Shown here in pieces: positions 24,685 to 33,858 of a DNA stretch of 64,000 nucleotides. This DNA comes from Edaphobacter sp. 12200R-103. GTDB taxonomy: Bacteria > Acidobacteriota > Terriglobia > Terriglobales > Acidobacteriaceae. Every line of letters starts with the position of its first letter. Position 1 is the first letter of the stretch. The notes under the pieces were generated by a model. The model was not told the origin of the DNA and ran no database searches. It was given only the letters and a program-made list of their open reading frames with translations. Made by a program: the position numbers and the translations under genes. The stretch is taken from positions 2,976,001 to 3,040,000 of the forward strand of contig NZ_CP048114.1 in assembly GCF_010093025.1 (NCBI RefSeq), in the 5' to 3' direction.

Positions 24685-27165
24685 ATGGCAACGAGACGTG
24701 ATTTTTTGAAGGCTGCTTCGCTTCTCGCGGGCGGCGCGGGTATGGCGGGTTTTGTTCCTGAGTCAGTCAAGCGAGCGTTTGCAATTGAACCAGCTCCGGG
24801 CTCCACTTATCAGGATGCCGAGCACATCGTCATTCTGATGCAGGAGAACCGGTCCTTTGATCACGTGTTCGGCACTCTGCAGGGTGTACGCGGATTCAAC
24901 GATCCGCGGGCGATGCGGCAGGCAAATGGAAATTCGGTCTTTCTCCAGACCAGCAGCACGGGGGATACGTTTGCGCCGTGGCGGCTCGATATTAAAGACA
25001 CGAAGATCACCTGGATGGGCTCCATCCCGCACAGCCGCGAGAGCCAGGTAGGCGCGTGGAACGAAGGTCATCACGATCGCTGGATCGACTCCAAACGCTC
25101 TCACAATCACGACTATGGACATGTGCCCATCACGATGGGCCATTACACCCGTGAAGACCTGCCCTTCTATTACGCTCTGGCGGACGCCTTTACCGTCTGC
25201 GATCAGAACTACTGTGCCGCCATGACGAGCACCACGCCCAACCGGCTCTTCTTCTGGACCGGCACTGTACGGGATGAGCAGAAGGCATCGTCGCGCGTGT
25301 TCATGCGCAACGACGAGATCATGATCGGCGGCCAGAAGTGGAAGACCTTCCCGGAACGTCTGCAGGAGGCGGGAATCAGCTGGAAGTACTACCAGAACGA
25401 TCTGACGCGAACCTCCGGCCTGAATGGCGAACAAAAAGCATGGCTTGGAAATTTTGGCACCAATGTTCTGGAGGCGTTTTCTGCCTACAACATAGCGGCG
25501 TACCCCTATGCCGGACCGGACCTGCAGAAAGAGCTGGCAGACTGCGAGAAACATCTCGCAGAGACAAAAGATCTCCTCGCTAAAACAACCGATCCCCAGA
25601 CCAGGGCGAAGCTCGAACAGAAGCTCAGACGCAGCGAACTCGATCATGAGGCCCTGACTCGTCAGCTTGCGTCAGGCACGGGCAAAGACCTCTATGCGAA
25701 GCTGTCGCCCCAGGAGAAGGCCCTGCATGACGCAGCCTTTGTGGTGAATGTGAATGACCCCGACTACCGCTCGCTCGAAGCATTGGAGTTCGAAGGCCAG
25801 CAGATGAATGTTCCCAAGGGGGACATCCTGCACCAGTTCCGCGAGGACGTGAAGAACAACAAGCTTCCGATGGTCTCCTGGCTCAGCTCGCCGGAGCACT
25901 TCTCCGACCACCCTACCTCTCCCTGGTACGGCGCCTGGTACGTGTCGGAGGTGATGGACATCCTCACCCGGAATCCTGAGGTATGGAAGAAGACCATCTT
26001 CATCCTGACCTACGACGAGAACGACGGCTACTTCGATCATGCACCGTCCTACGTCGCGGCTGACCCAAAGCGGCCCGAGACAGGCAGAGCGTCCGCAGGC
26101 CTCGATACCGCGCTTGAGTACACGTACAAGGAAGATGAGTTGGCGCAGGGCGTCAGCCACGAAGAAGCATGCAGCGGCCCCATCGGCATGGGCTTCCGCG
26201 TCCCCATGATCGTTGCCTCCCCCTGGAGCCGCGGCGGCTGGGTCAACTCGCAGCTGTTCGATCACACCTCGATGCTCCAGTTCCTGGAAGACTTCGGAAA
26301 GAAGAAGTCCGGCAAGACCATCTACGAATCCAACATCAGCCCCTGGCGAAGGTCCATCTCGGGCGACCTGACCAGTTGCTTCCGAAAGTACTCCGCTGAA
26401 GAAGCGAAGCTGAACTATCTCGACCGCGACAAGTTCGTCATTCAGATCCGCGAGGCGAAGGATAAGGAGATCCCGGCAAACTTCAAGGCTTTATCCGCCG
26501 AACAGATCGCTGATGTAAACCGGAGGCTGGCGTTATCGCCGTGGATGTCCAAACAGGAGCCGGGAACTCGCCCGGCGAACCCACTGCCGTATGAGCTGTA
26601 TGCGGATGGTGCGCTGAGCCCGGACGGAAAGAGCTTTGTGCTGACCATGAAGGCGGGAACGGCTGCGCATGGAAATAGCTCCATGGGTGCTCCCTTCAAC
26701 GTCTATCTTCGCGACAGCGGAGGTATGACTGCCGGCACCTATGCGGTGAAAGCCGGCGACACTCTGACACAGAACTTCCCCGTCAAGGACGGAAAGTACT
26801 CCATCGATGTTCATGCTCCAAACGGTTTCTTCCGCAGCTTTGAGGGTTCAGCCAAATCCCCTGTTGCGGTGCGGACGACCTATGAGCGGCAGAGCGGATG
26901 GCCAACCGGGAACATCACCTTACATGTAAAGAATGCCGGGAAGACCGCGGTGCAGGTGTCCGTGAAGGACAACTCGTATGGCCTGGCCTCAGTGACGAAG
27001 AACGTGGCGGCTGGTGCGACGGAAACAATCCTAATGTGGTCCGGCAAGAGCCACGGCTGGTACGACGTCTCCGTGAAAGCAGGGGATTCCGAAGCTCGCT
27101 ACGCTGGCCGCGTGGAGACCGGAGCCGCAAGCACGACCGATCCCGCAATGGGTGGGGTGGCATAG
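24685..27165 (+). CDS. plcC: Tat-exported phosphocholine-preferring phospholipase C
   Basis: An 826-residue phosphoesterase-family enzyme that hydrolyses phosphatidylcholine or sphingomyelin head groups outside the cytoplasm. Tat leader with RRDFLK at residues 4-9 and a hydrophobic stretch ending around AFAIEPAPG. The signature MQENRSFDHVFGTLQGVRGF opens the catalytic domain; LSSPEHFSDHPTSPWYGAWYV, YDENDGYFDHAPS and DHTSMLQFLED carry further metal ligands. Two C-terminal PLC_C (DUF756) beta domains follow (about 600-700 and 700-800). Unusual: a charged helical insert of about 70 residues around 275-345 (KELADCEKHLAETKDLLAK) within the catalytic domain. The gene symbol is by analogy only. Confidence 0.92.
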   Translation: MATRRDFLKAASLLAGGAGMAGFVPESVKRAFAIEPAPGSTYQDAEHIVILMQENRSFDHVFGTLQGVRGFNDPRAMRQANGNSVFLQTSSTGDTFAPWRLDIKDTKITWMGSIPHSRESQVGAWNEGHHDRWIDSKRSHNHDYGHVPITMGHYTREDLPFYYALADAFTVCDQNYCAAMTSTTPNRLFFWTGTVRDEQKASSRVFMRNDEIMIGGQKWKTFPERLQEAGISWKYYQNDLTRTSGLNGEQKAWLGNFGTNVLEAFSAYNIAAYPYAGPDLQKELADCEKHLAETKDLLAKTTDPQTRAKLEQKLRRSELDHEALTRQLASGTGKDLYAKLSPQEKALHDAAFVVNVNDPDYRSLEALEFEGQQMNVPKGDILHQFREDVKNNKLPMVSWLSSPEHFSDHPTSPWYGAWYVSEVMDILTRNPEVWKKTIFILTYDENDGYFDHAPSYVAADPKRPETGRASAGLDTALEYTYKEDELAQGVSHEEACSGPIGMGFRVPMIVASPWSRGGWVNSQLFDHTSMLQFLEDFGKKKSGKTIYESNISPWRRSISGDLTSCFRKYSAEEAKLNYLDRDKFVIQIREAKDKEIPANFKALSAEQIADVNRRLALSPWMSKQEPGTRPANPLPYELYADGALSPDGKSFVLTMKAGTAAHGNSSMGAPFNVYLRDSGGMTAGTYAVKAGDTLTQNFPVKDGKYSIDVHAPNGFFRSFEGSAKSPVAVRTTYERQSGWPTGNITLHVKNAGKTAVQVSVKDNSYGLASVTKNVAAGATETILMWSGKSHGWYDVSVKAGDSEARYAGRVETGAASTTDPAMGGVA

Positions 27166-27222
27166 CCACCCCACAACGAGGCACATACTATGCCTCTCCG
27201 GGTTGCTTGTCCGAAACGATCT

Positions 27223-27313
27223 GTGTCATTCCGACCGTAGCGCAGCGAAGGGGAGGAATCTGCTTCTCTGCCGGAAGGCCCGTGCCGGAACGGCAGAGAA
27301 GCAGCCCGATGAC
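27223..27313. repeat. palindromic intergenic element, family A copy 3
   Basis: Edge GTGTCATT at 27223 and a closing GATGAC at 27308-27313 flank a perfect 14-bp stem, 27260-27273 with 27291-27304 (CTGCTTCTCTGCCG side), with a 17-nt loop. The inner stem differs in sequence from copies 1 and 9, while the edge is related. It lies between convergent phospholipase (+) and PIG-L (-) genes. Confidence 0.75.
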
Positions 27314-27351
27314 GGTTTCCCGCCATTTCAAAACCAACTATATCCTGGCTC

Positions 27352-28293
27352 TTAGACCCGCTCGGCATGAGCCTGGATGTAGTTGTCCAGCTCGTCGCTC
27401 GGGCCAATGTAGTGAAACTCCTCGCCGTACTCCAGGCCGTACTTCGCGCCGACGCGCTTGTCGCGATCCAGAAATGCAGCCTGGATATAGGCCTCATTGG
27501 CCGCTTCCTGGTTGCCTGCAAATGCAGGCAGCCGCAGACCGCTTGCAGCCAGCGAGTCATTCGTCGACTTCACCATGTTGGTAATCATCGTCCTGCATGA
27601 GGCGATGTAGGCGGCCTTCTGCTTCACGGTTGGCCCAATATCGACGACGCGGTTGACGAGTTGCGGCCCACGCGCGAAGTAGTACTTCTCACGCACGCCG
27701 TGCACTTTCAGGCCCACCTCGAACTGCTCCGGAAAATCCAGGTGGTCTGCCGCCATCCAGCATGCGGCTTCGACGGCCTGCGCCGCCACATAATGGTCGG
27801 GGTTCTCCTCGTAATGCCCCCACGGGTCATAGCTCAGCACGGTGTCGACCTTCAGCAACCGGAACAGGAAGATCAGGCGCACGCGAATCTCCATCCGCGA
27901 GACATCGTCCAGACCGTGGTTGCGATACTGCAGGTCGTAGCGCTTCTTCAGCCCTGCCACCTCGACAAACCGCGCCGCGTCCTGCTCGTTGGCAAGAACC
28001 GTCTCGCCCAGCGTCAGGTTGTAGGAGTCCTTCTCGTCGTTGCTGACCCGGATGAAGTAGCCGGTGTAGCCCTCGTTCAGCAGCTTGGCCACCGTGCCGC
28101 CCGCGAAGATAGGGCCATCGTCCAGATGAGGCGTGATGAGCGCAAAGACCTTGCCCTTATGGGGCTGGCCGGCACTGGCTCGCTCGATAAAGGGTGCCGG
28201 TCCGGCGACCGTGGTCTGTGCCATGCCCGGGGTCTGTGCGGCTGTCCCCAGACCAGCCGCTGCCGTCATCCTGAAGAACTCCCTACGCTCCAT
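27352..28293 (-). CDS. Tat-exported PIG-L family deacetylase
   Basis: A 313-residue protein of the PIG-L/LmbE family, which removes N-acetyl groups from GlcNAc-type substrates using zinc. Tat-type leader MERREFFRMTAAAGLGTAA. The usual PHPDDE motif is PHLDDG here (about residue 54-59), keeping His and the two Asp but with Gly for the last Glu. A later region, YDPWGHYEENPDHYVAAQA, carries the His ligand. Start at ATG 28293 with GGAG five nt upstream; an in-frame TTG lies at 28308. It starts 23 nt after the hisS stop on the same strand, so they probably share a transcript. Confidence 0.87.
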   Translation of the reverse strand: MERREFFRMTAAAGLGTAAQTPGMAQTTVAGPAPFIERASAGQPHKGKVFALITPHLDDGPIFAGGTVAKLLNEGYTGYFIRVSNDEKDSYNLTLGETVLANEQDAARFVEVAGLKKRYDLQYRNHGLDDVSRMEIRVRLIFLFRLLKVDTVLSYDPWGHYEENPDHYVAAQAVEAACWMAADHLDFPEQFEVGLKVHGVREKYYFARGPQLVNRVVDIGPTVKQKAAYIASCRTMITNMVKSTNDSLAASGLRLPAFAGNQEAANEAYIQAAFLDRDKRVGAKYGLEYGEEFHYIGPSDELDNYIQAHAERV

Positions 28294-28316
28294 CGCCACT
28301 CCTGCCAACAGCAGAT

Positions 28317-29609
28317 CTACGACTTCAACGCACTCACCAGCTCCGTCCTCGACAGCTTAACCTGTTCCCCTTTGGAGAAGTCCTTAACGGTGAAGAATCC
28401 GTTGTTGACCTCATCCTCGCCTACGATGATCATCTTTCGCGCCAGCTTGTCGGCTGCCTCAAAGGATTTCTTCAGCCTCCAGGCGCCGTCGCCCACCTCT
28501 ACTCCAAGACCGGCACGGCGCAACTCCTGCGCCAGCTTCAGTGCTGCAGGGTTTTGCGCCACCCCCATGGGAGCCACAAAGGCATCGAGCTTCGCCGGCT
28601 CGCTCTCTTTCGCCTGGGCCTGCAGGGTCAGGATCAGCCGGTCTTCGCCAATGGCAAAGCCAATTCCCGGAGCCTTCGGCCCTCCCAGCATCTCGCTCAG
28701 GCCGTCGTAACGTCCGCCGCCGAGCAGGGCGTTCTGCGTTCCCAGCCCGCTGCCGTCCGGCACGGTGAATTCAAAAGTCGTGCGGGTGTAATAGTCCAGA
28801 CCGCGCACCAGCCGCGGATCTTCCACATACGGTACGCCACAGGCATCGAGCGCTGCCTTCACCTGCTCGAAGTGCGCACGCGACTCTTCGCTCCAGAACT
28901 CCGAGATCTTCGGCAGACCATTGATGATCTCCTGATCGCCGGGGTCCTTCGAGTCAAGCACGCGCAAAGGATTCGTCTCGGCACGGCGCTGGTTGTCCTC
29001 GCAAAGCTGATGCTTCACCGGCTCCAGAGCCTCGCGCAGCGCAGCGCCATACCGCTTGCGGTCCTCGGCCGAGCCAACCGAGTTCAGCGCCAGCCGCCAG
29101 CCCCTTATCCCAAGCTCGTTCAGCAGCGTCGCCAGCATCTCCAGCACCTCGGCATCGCGCAGCGGAGAGTCCGATCCCGACCATGGCGGCCCCAGCACCT
29201 CGGCGCCAATCTGCCAGAACTGGCGATAGCGTCCCCGCTGCGGACGCTCGCGCCGGAACTGCGGCCCGATATAGAAGAGCTTCTGCAGCATGCCGGTGTC
29301 GGTCATGCCATGCTCAATGTATGCCCGGACGACCCCGGCAGTGTTCTCCGGGCGAAGCGTAAGCGACTGGCCCTTGTCCGATTCGGCGCGCCCGCGATCC
29401 TCCCAGGTGTACATCTCCTTCGAGACAATGTCGGTCTCTTCACCCACGCCGCGCGCAAACAGCTCTGTCACTTCAAAGACAGGCGTGCGAATCTCTCCGA
29501 AGCCATAGCGAGCGAAGACCGACCGCGCTGTAGCTTCCACGTGATTCCAAAGGTTCGTATCCGGGGGCAGAAGGTCCCTGGTTCCGCGTACTGCTTTAAG
29601 AATTGCCAT
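28317..29609 (-). CDS. hisS: histidyl-tRNA synthetase
   Basis: A 430-residue class IIa synthetase. N-terminal KAVRGTRDLLPPD (motif family 1 region), motif 2 with YIGPQFRRERPQRGRYRQFWQIG (about 108-130), and the histidine-specific motif GLDYYTRTTFEF and LLGGGRYDGL near 260-310. The C-terminal anticodon-binding domain follows. The start is ambiguous between ATG at 29615 and 29609; neither has a strong ribosome site. The gene is divergent from the P-type ATPase (start 29688), leaving only about 75 nt for both promoters, and is followed closely by the PIG-L gene. Confidence 0.96.
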   Translation of the reverse strand: MAILKAVRGTRDLLPPDTNLWNHVEATARSVFARYGFGEIRTPVFEVTELFARGVGEETDIVSKEMYTWEDRGRAESDKGQSLTLRPENTAGVVRAYIEHGMTDTGMLQKLFYIGPQFRRERPQRGRYRQFWQIGAEVLGPPWSGSDSPLRDAEVLEMLATLLNELGIRGWRLALNSVGSAEDRKRYGAALREALEPVKHQLCEDNQRRAETNPLRVLDSKDPGDQEIINGLPKISEFWSEESRAHFEQVKAALDACGVPYVEDPRLVRGLDYYTRTTFEFTVPDGSGLGTQNALLGGGRYDGLSEMLGGPKAPGIGFAIGEDRLILTLQAQAKESEPAKLDAFVAPMGVAQNPAALKLAQELRRAGLGVEVGDGAWRLKKSFEAADKLARKMIIVGEDEVNNGFFTVKDFSKGEQVKLSRTELVSALKS

Positions 29610-29687
29610 TTCCATCTCAGTGTAGCGAAATCGGAGAATTGATAAACCCGTCAACAGGTTTTCAGGAAGCTAGTATCATCACTCCGC

Positions 29688-31574
29688 ATGAACTGGCTTC
29701 GCCGCCTGACCTCTGATGGAAGCTCAACGATCGTAGCCGCAGCCATCGGCATCACCATGATTGCTGCCGCCATTCTTATCTGGGGACTGCATCTCCCCCA
29801 GACGGGGCATCGTGTGCTGCTCGCAGGAATCCTCCTCACGGGAGCGGTCATCCTCCCCCGCCCCATACGCCTCCTGCTTCAGGGAAACTTCAGTGTCGAC
29901 GTCCTCGCAGTCCTGTCGATCAGCGTAGCCACGATCCTGGGGCAGTACTGGGTCGCGGCCATCGTTATTCTGATGCTCTCTGGTGGAGAGGCTCTCGAAT
30001 CCTATGCAACCCGCCGTGCTTCGTCCGTCCTCTCGGCCCTCGCCAAACGCATGCCGCAGACCGCCCATCTGGTACACCCCGATGGCTCCATGACTGACAT
30101 CCACATCGACCAGATCGCCGTCGGCCAGCAGCTACGCCTCTTCCCGAACGAGATCTGCCCCGTCGACGGCACCGTAATCGCCGGGACAGGAAGCATGGAC
30201 GAGTCCTACCTGACGGGCGAGCCCTTCCAGATCGAAAAGACCAGTGGCAGCACCGTCCTCTCCGGCGCAATCAACGGCTCCGCAGCACTGACCATCCAGG
30301 CAACGCGCATCGCTGCAGACTCCCGATACGCCCGCATCGTCGAGGTGCTGCACGCCTCCGAACAACAGCGCCCGAGGATACGGCGGCTCGGCGACAGGAT
30401 CGGCGTCTGGTACACCCCCCTGGCGCTCGGTATCGCCCTCATCAGCGGCGTCGCCAGCCATTCCATGGAGCGATTCCTCGCCGTCCTGGTAATCGCCACC
30501 CCGTGCCCTCTTCTCCTGGCCATCCCGGTAACCGTCATCGGGGCCATCTCCGTCGCGGCCTCACGCGGCATTCTCATTAAAGATCCCTCCATTCTCGAAA
30601 AATTCGAGAGCTGCCGCATTCTCGTTGTCGACAAGACAGGAACCCTGACCTACGGCAAACCCTACCTGCGAGACATCGTGAACTACGCTCCGTGGAGCCA
30701 GGCAAAGCTGCTGAGCCTGACCGCCAGCCTGGAACGGTATTCGAAGCACCCGCTCGCTGAAGCAATCCTTGACGCTGCCAAGGAGAAGGCGCTACCGCTC
30801 GCGGTTGTCAGCAATGTCTCCGAACTTCCAGGCAAGGGCCTGACCGGCCACGTCGAAGGTCATCTGCTCCGCGTGACAGGCCGTGGCAAACTCTCGTCCG
30901 AAATGCGCCAGCTCCTTCCTCCGGTTACGCGCGGGCTTGAGTGCATCGTGCTTTGCGATGATGCGTTAGCCGGGGTCTTCCACTTTGAAGACCGCCCACG
31001 CTCGGACTCGCGTTCCTTTCTGCGGCACATGGGCAGGCGTCATAGCATCGAGCGCATCGTCATGCTTTCCGGGGATCGACCGCAGGAGGTCGAAGCTTTT
31101 GCCGGTTCCATGGGAATCATCGAGGTCCAGGGAGGCATGAGTCCGGAGCAGAAGGTGGAGGAGGTCCGAAAGCTGACAGCGGTGGCCCCCACGCTCTACC
31201 TCGGTGACGGAATCAACGACGCTCCCGCGATGATTGCCGCAACTGCCGGCGTTGCGCTCGGACTCAACAGCGACATTACCGCCGAGGCCGCCGGCGCCGT
31301 CATCCTCCAGTCGTCGCTCACATCCGTCGATGAGCTGATCCACATCGGCAGACGCATGCGCCGCATCGCGCTCCAAAGCGCAGTCGGGGGCATGGCGCTC
31401 AGCCTTCTGGGCATGATCGCAGCCGCACTCGGATATCTCTCTCCCCTCGAAGGGGCCATCGCGCAGGAGGTCATCGATCTCCTCGCCATTCTGAATTCCC
31501 TGCGCATGATTCTTCCGACCGGGACCCTCAGCGACTTCCACTCCTCCGAGGCTGCCGCATCCTCGCATCCATGA
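29688..31574 (+). CDS. heavy-metal-type P1B ATPase without N-terminal metal domain
   Basis: A 628-residue membrane pump. Present: actuator motif LTGEP (175-179), phosphorylation site DKTGTLT (D315), the HP motif SKHPLAEAI (H354) and GDGINDAPA near residue 510. The intramembrane metal motif reads TPCPL (271-275) rather than the CPC of copper or the CPC/CPH variants, and no HMA domain precedes the first helix. This CPL type occurs in a less characterised P1B subgroup, so the metal cannot be named. It is transcribed divergently from hisS. The aldo/keto reductase follows 72 nt later. Confidence 0.9.
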   Translation: MNWLRRLTSDGSSTIVAAAIGITMIAAAILIWGLHLPQTGHRVLLAGILLTGAVILPRPIRLLLQGNFSVDVLAVLSISVATILGQYWVAAIVILMLSGGEALESYATRRASSVLSALAKRMPQTAHLVHPDGSMTDIHIDQIAVGQQLRLFPNEICPVDGTVIAGTGSMDESYLTGEPFQIEKTSGSTVLSGAINGSAALTIQATRIAADSRYARIVEVLHASEQQRPRIRRLGDRIGVWYTPLALGIALISGVASHSMERFLAVLVIATPCPLLLAIPVTVIGAISVAASRGILIKDPSILEKFESCRILVVDKTGTLTYGKPYLRDIVNYAPWSQAKLLSLTASLERYSKHPLAEAILDAAKEKALPLAVVSNVSELPGKGLTGHVEGHLLRVTGRGKLSSEMRQLLPPVTRGLECIVLCDDALAGVFHFEDRPRSDSRSFLRHMGRRHSIERIVMLSGDRPQEVEAFAGSMGIIEVQGGMSPEQKVEEVRKLTAVAPTLYLGDGINDAPAMIAATAGVALGLNSDITAEAAGAVILQSSLTSVDELIHIGRRMRRIALQSAVGGMALSLLGMIAAALGYLSPLEGAIAQEVIDLLAILNSLRMILPTGTLSDFHSSEAAASSHP

Positions 31575-31646
31575 GATGCTGTGCTGTCGTTCCTTCCTGT
31601 TCCGTACTACTCTGGTTCTTTGAATCCGTAAGGAGTAAATCTTTCG

Positions 31647-32678
31647 ATGACCTACGTCGCAAACCCGAATCGATACGAACAGGCGGCCTTCCGGCGCTGC
31701 GGACGCTCTGGAATCGTGCTTCCGCCCATCTCCCTCGGCCTCTGGCAGAACTTCGGCGGGGCCGACGTCTTCGAGACAGGACGCGCGATGGTTCTGCGGG
31801 CCTTCGATCGCGGAGTGACGCACTTCGATCTCGCCAATAACTATGGCCCTCCCTACGGCTCTGCCGAGGAAAACTTCGGCCATATTCTGCGCAAAAACCT
31901 CGCTCCCCACCGCAATGAGCTGATCATCTCCACCAAGGCTGGCTGGGACATGTGGCCCGGACCCTACGGCATCGGAGGCTCGCGCAAATATCTGCTCACC
32001 TCGCTCGACGACAGCCTTCGGCGCATGGGCCTGGACTACGTGGATATCTTCTACTCCCACCGGCCCGACATGGATACGCCCCTCGAAGAGACGATGGGTG
32101 CGCTGATTCACGCCGTTCGCCAGGGCAAGGCGCTCTATGTGGGGATCTCCTCCTATAGTCCCCAGCGCACTCTCGAAGCCGCCGATATCCTGCGCAGCGA
32201 AGGCGTGCCTCTCTTCATCCATCAGCCCTCCTACTCCATGCTGAATCGCTGGATCGAGCAGGAGCTTCTCGGCGTACTCGATACGCTGGGCACAGGCTGC
32301 ATCGCCTTCTCTCCGCTTGCCCAGGGGCTACTGACCGGCAAATATCTCAAGGGCGTGCCGGAGAACTCCCGCGCCAGCCAGGAAGGCTCACTCAAAAAGG
32401 AGTTTCTCAAAGAGGAAAACCTCGCCCACGTCCGCGCCCTCAACGAGATCGCAAAGAGGCGCAATCAGACCCTCGCCCAGATGGCCATCGCCTGGGTGCT
32501 GCGAGATTCGCGCGTGACCTCAGCCCTGATCGGAGCACGCAACGTTGATCAGCTCAACGACTCTCTGGACGCTGTGAAGAACCTCACCTTCAGCCCGGAG
32601 GAGTTGGCCGAGATCGACAGTCACGCCAAAGAAGGCGACCTCGATCTCTGGAAGGGCGCACGCGAAGGCACCGCCTGA
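31647..32678 (+). CDS. aldo/keto reductase (YghZ / glyceraldehyde 3-phosphate reductase-like)
   Basis: A 343-residue TIM-barrel NADPH reductase. Catalytic tetrad residues appear as FDLANNYGPPYG (Asp, Tyr), ISTKAGW (Lys) and YSHRPDMDTPLEET (His). The insertion GWDMWPGPYGIGGSRKYLLTSLDDSLRRMGLDYVDIFY is typical of the YghZ branch, which reduces methylglyoxal and L-glyceraldehyde 3-phosphate. NADP-binding LIGARNVDQLNDSLDAV is near the C-terminus. Strong RBS AAGGAG 9 nt before the ATG. Substrate in this organism is inferred only from the family. Confidence 0.92.
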   Translation: MTYVANPNRYEQAAFRRCGRSGIVLPPISLGLWQNFGGADVFETGRAMVLRAFDRGVTHFDLANNYGPPYGSAEENFGHILRKNLAPHRNELIISTKAGWDMWPGPYGIGGSRKYLLTSLDDSLRRMGLDYVDIFYSHRPDMDTPLEETMGALIHAVRQGKALYVGISSYSPQRTLEAADILRSEGVPLFIHQPSYSMLNRWIEQELLGVLDTLGTGCIAFSPLAQGLLTGKYLKGVPENSRASQEGSLKKEFLKEENLAHVRALNEIAKRRNQTLAQMAIAWVLRDSRVTSALIGARNVDQLNDSLDAVKNLTFSPEELAEIDSHAKEGDLDLWKGAREGTA

Positions 32679-32692
32679 TCTACGCGCAACGT

Positions 32693-33694
32693 CTACTGCG
32701 GCCCCGCCTGGCTGCGGGTGAGGATTCCTTCGACATTGCTCTTATCCACCAGCGAGACGCCCGTATCCACAAACGCCGGAAAGGGAGCAAACGGGTCAAG
32801 CTCATAGTCCCCCTTCATTGGATTGTCGGTGGGATAGTGATGGCGCTCATCGAGCGCCTTGAGCCCGATGAGCGCCATCGTGTAGGGCTTCTGGGAGATG
32901 GTGGAATCGATCACTCCGTCCTTGATCAGCTGCAGCGTGGAGATATCAGTATCCATGGCAACCAGCAGACGACCTGGATCGCCCTCGGCCTTGGCACGAC
33001 GCAATGTCTCACCGACGTCTCTGCCTGAGGAAGACTGCAGGCAGATGAATCCGTCGATCCGGTCCTTGCCCTTGCGGCCGATATACTCCGCTGCCTTATC
33101 CATCGCCAGGCCGGAGTCACCCTTCATGTCGAAGACCTCGACGATATTGATCCCAGGAAAGCCGGAGAAGACATCCTTGTACCCCTTCAGGCGCTCATCC
33201 AGGTTCGGCTGGCCCGGCATCGTGAAGAACACGACATTCCCCTTACCGTTTAGCTGTGCCGCCACGCGCTGGCCTCCCAACCTTCCTGCCTGCAGATTGT
33301 TCGTTCCAATAAAGTAGAGTCGCTTGCTCGCCGGCGCGTCCGAGTCCATCGTGATGACGGGGATTCCCGCGCCGATCGCCGCGTCAATCTCCGGGCCCAC
33401 CAGCGCTGGATTCGTCACCGACACCAGGATTCCTGCCGGCTTCAGCGCCACGACAGAGCGTAGCTCCTGCGCCTCCGCCTGCGGGTCGAAATTCTTCGGG
33501 CCACGAATGACCGCGGTCACACCGTACTCCGCGGCTGCTTTCCGAAAACCTTCCGCAGCTGTAGTCCAGTAAGGAAGCTGCGTATTTACAGTGACCAGAT
33601 AGTACTGTTCCTTTTTCGAGTGCCGGGCGCATCCGCTGAGAAGGAGAAATGCGCCTGCCAACATAAGAGAAGTTCCTCTGACCCACATGCTCAT
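32693..33694 (-). CDS. orphan sugar-binding (Peripla_BP_4) lipoprotein
   Basis: A 333-residue type I periplasmic binding protein of the ribose/LacI-like group. Lipobox LLLSGC in the leader (MSMWVRGTSLMLAGAFLLLSGC) predicts a lipid-anchored form. Two lobes: VTVNTQLPYWTTAAEGFRKAAAEYGV opens lobe 1, and VSVTNPALVGPEIDAAIGAGIPVITMDSDAP follows. It would capture a sugar or related solute for an ABC importer, but no permease or ATPase gene adjoins it. The ATG at 33694 has AGGAGG seven nt upstream. It is divergent from mfd. Confidence 0.88.
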   Translation of the reverse strand: MSMWVRGTSLMLAGAFLLLSGCARHSKKEQYYLVTVNTQLPYWTTAAEGFRKAAAEYGVTAVIRGPKNFDPQAEAQELRSVVALKPAGILVSVTNPALVGPEIDAAIGAGIPVITMDSDAPASKRLYFIGTNNLQAGRLGGQRVAAQLNGKGNVVFFTMPGQPNLDERLKGYKDVFSGFPGINIVEVFDMKGDSGLAMDKAAEYIGRKGKDRIDGFICLQSSSGRDVGETLRRAKAEGDPGRLLVAMDTDISTLQLIKDGVIDSTISQKPYTMALIGLKALDERHHYPTDNPMKGDYELDPFAPFPAFVDTGVSLVDKSNVEGILTRSQAGPQ

Positions 33695-33858
33695 CTGGAA
33701 ACCTCCTAATGAGACATGCTGCCCACTGTTGGATCGACCGGGCCCGTCGGGCAGCACCGTGGCTGCAAGTCGCGGCGGACAAGATCATACGCCTGCCGCA
33801 ATACCTACCGTGCACCAGCCTCCTCGAAGATAGGAATTCTTCTAAAATCGAATTCAGG

